A stretch of DNA of 25,052 nucleotides from an uncultured Oscillospiraceae bacterium (GTDB lineage: Bacteria; Bacillota; Clostridia; Oscillospirales; Oscillospiraceae). The stretch lies in the NCBI GenBank assembly GCA_934591815.1, contig CAKTPV010000025.1, positions 1 to 25,052 of the forward strand, read 5' to 3'. Below the pieces are notes generated by a model that saw only the letters and a list, made by a program, of their open reading frames with translations, made no database searches and had not been told where the DNA came from. Of this stretch, positions 15,446-21,713 are shown piece after piece. A program made the position numbers and the translations under genes. The first letter of the stretch is position 1. Every line of letters begins with the position of its first letter.

Positions 15446-15454
15446 CGCACCTTT
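15424..15454 (-). terminator. Terminator of the DUF4340 lipoprotein gene
   Basis: AAAGGTGCGTT (15429-15439) and AACGCACCTTT (15444-15454) form an 11-bp stem with a 4-base loop. On the minus strand it is followed by TTTTTGTGG. It begins 5 bases after the lipoprotein stop. Confidence 0.85.
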
Positions 15455-15459
15455 CGTGT

Positions 15460-16386
15460 TCAGCTCAGACCGTTTTCCGCCAGCGTCAGCACCTGCACCA
15501 GCGACGCCTCCTCCATGCGGTAGATGGTGGGCTCGTCGTTCAGCGTCACATAGCGGCCGCCGTCTCCGGTGGGCAGGCCGATGGAAACGGTCAGCGCCTC
15601 CTCGCGGCCGGTGACGCCCGTATAGGTCACCACCAGGATCGCCTCCGGCGCGTTGAGCCCGCAGACGGCGGCAGCGCCCTCCGCGGGAGCGTAGTCCACG
15701 CAGGAGGTCACGCTCAGACGGGACAGCTCCTCCACCAGCGGGGCGGTTTTTTCGGTCACATCCCGCGTACCCACCTTCCGCACGCCGTCCGCCGCCCGGA
15801 TGGTGAAGCGCTCTCCGTCGGCGCCGGCAATCACGGCGGTACGCAGCGTGTCGGCGGTGATGGCGGGCATGACGGGCAGCACCGCCAGATCGTAAATGCT
15901 GCCGTCCAGCAGCTGGAAGATCTTCACGGCGTCATCGGACACCAGACGCACGGAGGTGTCCTCAGCGCACAGCAGGTACCAGTCACCGGAGGCGGCCTGA
16001 TCGCCCCGTGTGAAGGTCAGCGTCTCACCGTCCGCCGTGACGGAGAGACTGGTCTTGGCGTCATCCAAGCCGTATTCCGACAGGTCGTCCCCCGCCTGCA
16101 CCGGCGTGGAGGCGGTCATGGCGGCGGCAGCCTCCAGCAGCGCCGGCATACCGGCCTGATCCAGCGGAAACGTGGCGTCGTCCTGCCAGAACCAGACGCC
16201 GTCGTCGTCCCGGCGGAAGCGCAGCACCTGTGTGTCGTCGGACAGCACCAGCGCCGTGATGCCCTCCGGCGGAAGCGCCGCCTGCGCATTGGGGTCGGCG
16301 TCGGCGTCGGGCTGCGCCTTGTGGCCGCAGCCCACCAAAAGCGCCGCTGTCAGCAGCAGCACCGGCAAATATACGTGTCGTTTCAT
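15460..16386 (-). CDS. DUF4340-type lipoprotein
   Basis: A 308-aa lipoprotein. The start at 16386 is chosen because AAAGGAG lies about 9 bases upstream and it begins the signal peptide directly, with lipobox LVGC and Cys20; a start 10 codons earlier lacks these. The body shows repeated beta-rich units with Asp-Leu-Ser-Glu-Tyr-Gly-Leu-Asp and CGLNAPEA, resembling the YGLD-x-P units of DUF4340 proteins. Relatives are often next to ABC-type export systems, and their molecular role is unknown. This copy is monocistronic or reads through a terminator into the two-component operon. Its promoter shares an operator with the efflux operon at 2513-7352. Confidence 0.8.
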   Translation of the reverse strand: MKRHVYLPVLLLTAALLVGCGHKAQPDADADPNAQAALPPEGITALVLSDDTQVLRFRRDDDGVWFWQDDATFPLDQAGMPALLEAAAAMTASTPVQAGDDLSEYGLDDAKTSLSVTADGETLTFTRGDQAASGDWYLLCAEDTSVRLVSDDAVKIFQLLDGSIYDLAVLPVMPAITADTLRTAVIAGADGERFTIRAADGVRKVGTRDVTEKTAPLVEELSRLSVTSCVDYAPAEGAAAVCGLNAPEAILVVTYTGVTGREEALTVSIGLPTGDGGRYVTLNDEPTIYRMEEASLVQVLTLAENGLS

Positions 16387-16419
16387 GGGAAATTCTCCTT
16401 TCTCGATAGGAACCATGCC

Positions 16420-16448
16420 AGTATACCAGCTTCGTGTACAAAAGTGAA
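16420..16448 (-). promoter_or_regulatory. Promoter of the DUF4340 lipoprotein gene
   Basis: On the minus strand there is -10 TATACT (16420-16425) extended by TGG, with a weak -35 TTCACT (16443-16448) at 17 bases. The -35 touches the direct-repeat operator. Confidence 0.6.
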
Positions 16449-16466
16449 GAACAAAACGTGAATAAA
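16448..16466 (-). promoter_or_regulatory. Direct-repeat operator, second copy
   Basis: On the minus strand TTTATTCA (16466-16459) and TTTGTTCT (16455-16448) repeat with an 11-bp period. The 20-base block matches the one at 2341-2360 in 16 of 20 positions, and exactly 22 bases separate it from an extended -10 in both cases. Confidence 0.6.
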
Positions 16467-16490
16467 CCGCCGAAAACCGAAAAAATATAC

Positions 16491-16519
16491 TTTACAAACC
16501 ATTTATTTTATGGTAGCAT
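16491..16519 (+). promoter_or_regulatory. Promoter of rpsO
   Basis: TTTACA (16491-16496), a 17-base spacer and TAGCAT (16514-16519) extended by TGG. Predicted start near 16526; it is divergent from the lipoprotein promoter. Confidence 0.55.
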
Positions 16520-16525
16520 ACCAAG

Positions 16526-16628
16526 GTACGCGACTGAGTCGCTGCCCCTTGCCTTAGCCCTGCGGAGCGGTCCATCTCTCCCGTGGCTCAGGATGCGGGC
16601 GTATTTTATGAAAGGTGGAAACACAACT
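16526..16628 (+). promoter_or_regulatory. rpsO: Structured rpsO leader, possible S15 autoregulation site
   Basis: The roughly 100-base leader contains a GCGAC/GTCGC stem (16530-16542). It also has a stem of CCTTAGCC (16552-16559) with GGCTCAGG (16585-16592), one mismatch, closed further by GCCC/GGGC (16544-16547 with 16597-16600). S15 represses its own mRNA in several bacteria through leader structures; the match to any known class is not established here. Confidence 0.4.
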
Positions 16629-16895
16629 ATGATGCTGAAAGACCAGAAGACCTCCATCATCGAGGCCAATCGTACCCACGAGACTGACACCGGCTCCCCC
16701 GAGGTGCAGGTGGCGATCCTGACCGAGCGTATCAACCAGCTGACCGCTCATCTGAAGGTGCATCCCCACGACTTCCACAGCCGCCGCGGTATGCAGATGA
16801 TGATCGGTAAGCGCCGTCGTCTGCTGGACTATCTGGCCAAGAAGGACATTGAGCGTTATCGTGCCCTGATCGCCAAGCTGGGTCTGCGTAAGTAA
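16629..16895 (+). CDS. rpsO: 30S ribosomal protein S15
   Basis: An 88-aa primary 16S rRNA-binding protein of the small-subunit platform. The sequence is canonical: [19 protein letters not shown] (17-35), the conserved HxxDFHSRRG (45-54), and KRRRLLDYL with the basic tail KLGLRK. The length fits the family. The start at 16629 follows AAAGGTGG by about 11 bases; a second ATG directly after it would give too long a spacing. The frame upstream is open to 16434 but crosses the promoter and is not coding. It lies upstream of pnp, as in many bacteria. Confidence 0.97.
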   Translation: MMLKDQKTSIIEANRTHETDTGSPEVQVAILTERINQLTAHLKVHPHDFHSRRGMQMMIGKRRRLLDYLAKKDIERYRALIAKLGLRK

Positions 16896-16904
16896 GTTGA
16901 AACA

Positions 16905-16937
16905 GGGTGATGTGCGCACGCGCATCACCCTTCTTTC
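16905..16937 (+). terminator. Terminator or attenuator after rpsO
   Basis: GGGTGATG (16905-16912) pairs with CATCACCC (16923-16930), extended by inner TGC/GCG pairs, and is followed by TTCTTTC. No strong promoter is evident before pnp, so some read-through is likely. Confidence 0.75.
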
Positions 16938-16966
16938 ACATTCTGCGCTGTGTTCACATCCAACCA

Positions 16967-17021
16967 TTAGCAGTTGAAAATGCGCCGAAACCGCCGCTTT
17001 CGGGGTGTTTTCAAGTGCTAA
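16967..17021 (+). other. Long hairpin in the pnp leader
   Basis: TTAGCA (16967-16972) pairs with TGCTAA (17016-17021), then TTGAAAA with TTTTCAA, then CCGAAA with TTTCGG, around the loop CCGCCGC (16991-16997). The stem is about 23 pairs with few mismatches. It lies 50 bases before the pnp start and has no T-run, so it is not a terminator. Confidence 0.7.
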
Positions 17022-17071
17022 CGGCGATGAGACCGGCACAGGATGCTATTTCACAAAAAAGGAGAAACGAT

Positions 17072-19222
17072 ATGTCGACTATCATCACCAAGCGCCAATT
17101 CCCCCACTATCACAAGTACACCATGGATCTGGCCGGCCGTCCCCTCACGCTGGAGGTGGGCAAGCTGGCTGAACTGGCCAACGCCGCCGTCATGGTGGGC
17201 TACGGCGACACCCGCGTGCTGTGCTGCGTCACCGCCGCCCCCCGTCCCCGGGACGGCATCGACTTCTTCCCCCTCAGCGTGGACTTTGAGGAGAAGCTGT
17301 ACGCCGTGGGCCGCATTCCCGGCAGCTTCAACCGCCGCGAGGGCCGTCCCGGCGAGAAGGGCATCCTGACCAGCCGCGTCATCGACCGCCCCATCCGCCC
17401 CCTGTTCCCCTACGACTTCCGCAACGACGTGTCCGTGATGTGCACCGTCATGGCCGTGGATCACGATTGCTCTCCGGAGATCGCCGCCCTCATCGGCACC
17501 TCCGCCGCGCTGGCCATCTCCGACATCCCCTGGAACGGCCCTGTTGCCGCCCTGAAGGTGGGTCTGGTGGACGGCAAGCTGGTGTTTAACCCCGACGCCG
17601 AGCAGCGTAAGGTCAGCGATCTGGACGTCACCGTGGTCTCCACCGGCAAGAAGGTGGTCATGATCGAGGCCGGCGCCAATGAAGTTCCCAACGACGTGAT
17701 GTTCGAGGCCATCCGCTCCGCTCACGAGGAGAACCAGAAGCAGATCGCCCTCATCAACCAGATGGTGTCCGAGATCGGCAAGCCCAAGTTCGACTACCCC
17801 CACGCCGACTTCGATCAGGAGCTGTTTGACAAGATCGTGGCCGCCACCATGGACGATGCCAAGGCCGCCATGGATACCGACGACAAGAACGTCCGCGAGG
17901 CCCGCTGGAACCAGCTGATCGAGAAGTGGCACGAGCTGTTCCTGGAGGACTATCCCAACATGGATCAGTATCTGGACGAGATCACCTACAAGTTCCAGAA
18001 GAAGATCGTGAAGGCATGGCTGCTGGAGGGTCACCGCGTGGACGGCCGCCAGAAGAACGAGATCCGTCCGCTGGACGCCGAGGTGGGCGTGCTGCCCCGT
18101 GTCCACGGCTCCGGCCTGTTCACCCGCGGCCAGACTCAGGTGCTGAGCGTGGCCACGCTGGATACCCTGTCCGCCAACCAGAAGCTGGATACCATCTGGG
18201 AGGAGACGGAGAAGCGCTACATGCACCACTACAACTTCCCCGGCTACTCCGTGGGCGAGGCCAAGCCCGCCCGCAGCCCCGGCCGCCGCGAGATCGGCCA
18301 CGGTGCGCTGGCTGAGCGCGCCCTGCTGCCTGTCATCCCCCCGGTGGAGGAGTTCCCCTACGCCATCCGCGTGGTGTCCGAGGTGGTGTCCTCCAACGGC
18401 TCCACGTCTCAGGGCTCCATCTGCGGCTCTACGCTGGCGCTGATGGACGCCGGTGTGCCTATCAAGGCCCCTGTGGCCGGCATCTCCTGCGGCCTGATTC
18501 AGGACGATGACGGCAGCTTCACCACCTTCATCGACATTCAGGGCGTGGAGGACTTCCACGGCGAGATGGACTTCAAGGTGGCCGGCACCAAGAAGGGCAT
18601 CACCGCCATTCAGATGGATCTGAAGAACGACGGCCTGACCATGGAGATCATCAAGAACGCGCTGGACATCACCTACGACGCCCGCGTGCAGATCCTGGAT
18701 CAGGTGATGCTGCCCTGCATCGCCGAGCCTCGCGCCGAGGTGAGCAAGTACGCTCCCAAGATGCTGACCATGCACATCGACCCCGACAAGATCCGCGACG
18801 TCATCGGCAAGGGCGGCTCCGTCATCCAGAAGATCGTGGCCGAGTCCGGCGCCAAGATCGACATCGACGACGACGGCACCATCCACATCGCCTCCCCCGA
18901 CGCGGAGAGCTGCGCCATCGCCAAGAAGTGCATTGACGACATCGTGTTCGTACCTGAGGTGGGTCAGCTGTACTACGGCCGCGTGGTGCGCCTGATGACC
19001 TTCGGCGCCTTCGTGGAGCTGGCCCCCGGCAAGGACGGTCTGGTGCATATCTCCAAGCTGGCTGACCACCGCATCGAGAAGGTGGAGGACGCCTGCAAGA
19101 TCGGCGATATGATGTGGGTCAAGGTCACCGAGATCGACGAGAAGGGCCGCGTGAACCTGAGCCACAAGGACGCTATGAAGGAGATCGCCGCCAAGGAAGC
19201 CGCCGGCGAGCCCATCAAGTAA
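17072..19222 (+). CDS. pnp: Polyribonucleotide nucleotidyltransferase (PNPase)
   Basis: A 716-aa 3'-to-5' phosphorolytic exoribonuclease, part of the RNA degradosome. Two RNase PH domains (about 15-145 and 325-460) flank the helical domain. The second core carries FTRGQTQVLSVATL and GEAKPARSPGRREIGHGALAERAL. The KH domain (about 555-612) has GxxG at 579-582 (GKGG) and the S1 domain (about 635-708) has GAFVELAPGKDGLVHIS. The start at 17072 is set by AAAGGAG 8-9 bases upstream; the open frame before it runs through the leader hairpin and rpsO terminator and does not look coding. It lies directly downstream of rpsO. Confidence 0.98.
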   Translation: MSTIITKRQFPHYHKYTMDLAGRPLTLEVGKLAELANAAVMVGYGDTRVLCCVTAAPRPRDGIDFFPLSVDFEEKLYAVGRIPGSFNRREGRPGEKGILTSRVIDRPIRPLFPYDFRNDVSVMCTVMAVDHDCSPEIAALIGTSAALAISDIPWNGPVAALKVGLVDGKLVFNPDAEQRKVSDLDVTVVSTGKKVVMIEAGANEVPNDVMFEAIRSAHEENQKQIALINQMVSEIGKPKFDYPHADFDQELFDKIVAATMDDAKAAMDTDDKNVREARWNQLIEKWHELFLEDYPNMDQYLDEITYKFQKKIVKAWLLEGHRVDGRQKNEIRPLDAEVGVLPRVHGSGLFTRGQTQVLSVATLDTLSANQKLDTIWEETEKRYMHHYNFPGYSVGEAKPARSPGRREIGHGALAERALLPVIPPVEEFPYAIRVVSEVVSSNGSTSQGSICGSTLALMDAGVPIKAPVAGISCGLIQDDDGSFTTFIDIQGVEDFHGEMDFKVAGTKKGITAIQMDLKNDGLTMEIIKNALDITYDARVQILDQVMLPCIAEPRAEVSKYAPKMLTMHIDPDKIRDVIGKGGSVIQKIVAESGAKIDIDDDGTIHIASPDAESCAIAKKCIDDIVFVPEVGQLYYGRVVRLMTFGAFVELAPGKDGLVHISKLADHRIEKVEDACKIGDMMWVKVTEIDEKGRVNLSHKDAMKEIAAKEAAGEPIK

Positions 19223-19249
19223 GCGCGTATATTTTACCGGTTTTTCTGG

Positions 19250-19275
19250 AAGGACCGCCTGCGGGCGGTCCTTTC
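19250..19275 (+). terminator. Terminator of pnp
   Basis: AAGGACCGCC (19250-19259), loop TGCG and GGCGGTCCTT (19264-19273) form a perfect 10-bp stem with a short T tail, 27 bases after the pnp stop. Confidence 0.85.
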
Positions 19276-19630
19276 GGCTGTCGTGGGGCATTCCCGGCCG
19301 CTGTGCCGCGGCACAGTGTTGCGGGGCGAAGCGGAGGTGTCAAAAAGTGCGTAAAAAAGTGGAAAACAGGGGAAACACGTCCAAACGGCGTGAAAAACCA
19401 GAAAAAGGGGAATTTGCAGGCAATTATGGTAAAGCTCGCGGTTATGCGCACTTTTTCAGCAAAAACGAATTTACATAACGTATGTGGAAAACTCGGTGGA
19501 AACTGTGCAAAACCCTTTTGAGACGGGCGTTTTTCCGGTTGTCCTCCTGTTATTTTTTGCATGAACCTGTAAACTTTTTTGTACACCGCTCTTATTTTGG
19601 CGAGCCGCCGCGCTTCTTGTCCGGCGAGAC
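19276..19630. other. Non-coding stretch between pnp and the topoisomerase operon
   Basis: I find no supported gene in these 355 bases, which are more A/T-rich than the neighbours. They hold a perfect 16-bp palindrome CTGTGCCGCGGCACAG (19301-19316) and a 10-bp inverted repeat AAAAAGTGCG/CGCACTTTTT (19342-19351 and 19447-19456). The small inverted repeat ACATA-ACG-TATGT lies at 19473-19485, and DnaA-box-like sequences at 19358, 19483 and 19504. Confidence 0.6.
19483..19512 (-). promoter_or_regulatory. Pair of DnaA-box-like sites
   Basis: Read on the minus strand, TTTTCCACA (19483-19491) and TTTTGCACA (19504-19512) both match the relaxed DnaA consensus TTWTNCACA. They have the same orientation and lie 21 bp (two turns) apart. 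A third near match, TTTTCCACT, is at 19358-19366. Binding is not established. Confidence 0.35.
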
Positions 19631-19659
19631 TTGCATTGACCGGAGAAATACGGTAAAAT
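19631..19659 (+). promoter_or_regulatory. Promoter of the topoisomerase operon
   Basis: TTGCAT (19631-19636), a 17-base spacer and TAAAAT (19654-19659). Expected start near 19666, about 34 bases before the ATG. Confidence 0.6.
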
Positions 19660-19699
19660 ATTGAAAAACAAATGGCTCGGTGTATGCCGGAGGAAAGAT

Positions 19700-21700
19700 A
19701 TGGCAAAGAAAAACGTATACGATAACGAGAGCATCTCCAGTCTGAAGGGCGCGGATCGGGTCCGGAAACGGCCCGGTGTTATTTTTGGCTCCGACGGGCT
19801 GGAGGGCTGTGAGCACGCGGTGTTCGAGATCCTGTCCAACGCCATCGACGAGGCCCGCGGTGGGTATGGCAGGCTTATCACCGTCACCCGGTTTCTGGAC
19901 CAGTCGGTGCAGGTGGAGGACATGGGCCGGGGCTGCCCGGTGGACTGGAACGAGAAGGAGGGGCGCTACAACTGGGAGCTGGTGTTCTGCGAGCTGTACG
20001 CCGGCGGCAAGTACGACAACGAGAACAGCGAGAACTATGAGTTTTCCCTGGGTCTGAACGGCCTTGGCTCCTGCGCCACCCAGTACGCCTCCCGCTACAT
20101 GGACGTCACGGTGTACCGTGAGGGGAGGGAGTACCGCCTCCACTTCGAGCGGGGCGAGATCGTGGGAAAGCTGGAGAGCACGGAGCTGACCACCAACAAG
20201 AAAAGGACCGGCACCACCATCCGCTGGCTGCCGGATCTGGAGGTGTTTACCGACATCGCCGTGCCGCTGGACTACTATCAGGACGTGATGAAGCGGCAGG
20301 CGGTGGTCAACGCCGGCGTCACGTTCCGCCTACGCAACGAGACGGCCCCCGGTAAGTTTGATACCCAGGAGTTCCTGTATGAAAACGGCATCGCCGACTA
20401 CATCCGGGAGCTGGCGGGGGACGACGCCCTGACGGAGCCGGTATTCTGGGAGGCGGAGCGCCGGGGCCGCGACCGGGCGGACAAGCCGGAGTACAAGGTG
20501 AAGCTCAGCGTGGCGCTGTGCTTCTCCAACCGGACGGCGGTGTGCGAGTACTACCACAACTCCAGCTATCTGGAGCACGGCGGCAGCCCGGAGAAGGCCA
20601 CCCGCTCGGCCATGGTGTCCGCCATCGACAAGTACCTGCGTGACAACAACAAATACACCAAGGGCGAGTCCAAGATCACGTTTCCGGACGTGCAGGACTG
20701 CCTCATTCTGGTGAGCAACAGCTTCTCCACCCAGACCAGCTACGAGAACCAGACGAAAAAGGCCATCACCAACAAGTTCGTACAGGAGGCCATGACGGAG
20801 TTCCTCCGCAGCCGGATGGAGATCTACTTCATCGAGAACAAGGAGGCGGCGGAGAAGATCGCCGCACAGGTGCTCATCAACAAGCGCAGCCGGGAGACGG
20901 CGGAGCGCACCCGCATCAACCAGAAAAAGAAGCTGACGGAGAAGATCGACATCGCCAACCGCGTCCAGAAGTTCGTGGACTGCCGCACCAAGGACGTGGA
21001 GCGCCGGGAGATCTACATCGTGGAGGGCGACTCCGCACTGGGCGCCTGCAAGCAGTCCCGCGATGCGGAGTTTCAGGGTCTGATGCCCGTGCGGGGCAAG
21101 ATCCTGAACTGCCTGAAGGCCGACTATCCCCGTATCTTCAAAAGCGACGTCATCACCGACCTGATGAAGGTGCTGGGCTGCGGCGTGGAGGTCAGCGGCA
21201 AGGCGGTGAAGGATCTGAACCAGTTCGACCTTGCCAACCTGCGCTGGAGCAAGGTGGTCATCTGCACCGATGGCGATGTGGACGGCTTCCAGATCCGGAC
21301 GCTGATCCTGACCATGCTGTACCGCCTGTGCCCCACCCTGATCCGGGAGGGCTACGTCTATATCGCGGAGACGCCGCTGTTTGAGATCACCTGCAAGGAA
21401 AAGGGCGGCGAAAAGACGTGGTTTGCCTACTCCGAGCGGGAGAAGGCGGACATCCTCAAGGAACTGTCCGGGAAAAAGGTGAATATCCAGCGCTCCAAGG
21501 GACTGGGTGAGAACGACCCGGAAATGATGTGGCTCACCACCATGAATCCGGAGACACGGCGGCTCATCCGTGTGCTGCCGGAGGAGGCGGAGGAGACGGC
21601 GCGGGTCTTTGACCTGCTGCTGGGCGACAATCTGGCGGGCCGCAAGGACTATATCGCCGAGAATGGCTGCCGCTATCTGGATATGATCGACGTGAGCTGA
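19700..21700 (+). CDS. Divergent type IIA topoisomerase subunit B (GyrB/ParE-like)
   Basis: A 666-aa ATPase/TOPRIM subunit that acts with the next gene to pass DNA strands. I start at 19700, 6 bases after GGAGGA; a frame-extended start at 19661 lacks a ribosome site. The GHKL ATPase keeps Glu in FEILSNAIDEA (about 48-58) and QTK in ENQTKKA. It has DMGRG where DNGRG is usual and SLGLNGLGS where GGLHGVG is usual. The TOPRIM catalytic acids are intact: Glu442 in EGDSALGA and Asp524/526/528 in DGDVDG (usually DADVDG). SKGLGENDPE is conserved. The changes set it apart from ordinary GyrB/ParE, but all chemistry-bearing residues remain, so it is probably active. It is likely the genome's decatenase or a third type IIA enzyme. 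Confidence 0.9.
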   Translation: MAKKNVYDNESISSLKGADRVRKRPGVIFGSDGLEGCEHAVFEILSNAIDEARGGYGRLITVTRFLDQSVQVEDMGRGCPVDWNEKEGRYNWELVFCELYAGGKYDNENSENYEFSLGLNGLGSCATQYASRYMDVTVYREGREYRLHFERGEIVGKLESTELTTNKKRTGTTIRWLPDLEVFTDIAVPLDYYQDVMKRQAVVNAGVTFRLRNETAPGKFDTQEFLYENGIADYIRELAGDDALTEPVFWEAERRGRDRADKPEYKVKLSVALCFSNRTAVCEYYHNSSYLEHGGSPEKATRSAMVSAIDKYLRDNNKYTKGESKITFPDVQDCLILVSNSFSTQTSYENQTKKAITNKFVQEAMTEFLRSRMEIYFIENKEAAEKIAAQVLINKRSRETAERTRINQKKKLTEKIDIANRVQKFVDCRTKDVERREIYIVEGDSALGACKQSRDAEFQGLMPVRGKILNCLKADYPRIFKSDVITDLMKVLGCGVEVSGKAVKDLNQFDLANLRWSKVVICTDGDVDGFQIRTLILTMLYRLCPTLIREGYVYIAETPLFEITCKEKGGEKTWFAYSEREKADILKELSGKKVNIQRSKGLGENDPEMMWLTTMNPETRRLIRVLPEEAEETARVFDLLLGDNLAGRKDYIAENGCRYLDMIDVS

Positions 21701-21713
21701 GAAAGGAACCGCA

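Noticed and set aside
16907..17071. Longer pnp starting in the rpsO terminator
   Set aside because: The extension crosses a terminator and a long hairpin, while a good AAAGGAG sits directly before 17072, which gives the standard PNPase N-terminus.
17051..19291. Open minus-strand frame of 746 codons opposite pnp
   Set aside because: It is caused by GC-rich third positions of pnp; the product is a Gly/Val/His/Leu-rich shadow with no known motif. Similar shadows lie opposite most genes here.
19276..19630. Chromosomal replication origin
   Set aside because: There are only two or three DnaA-like boxes and no dnaA, dnaN, gyrBA or rpmH neighbourhood. Regulation or titration is a better reading.
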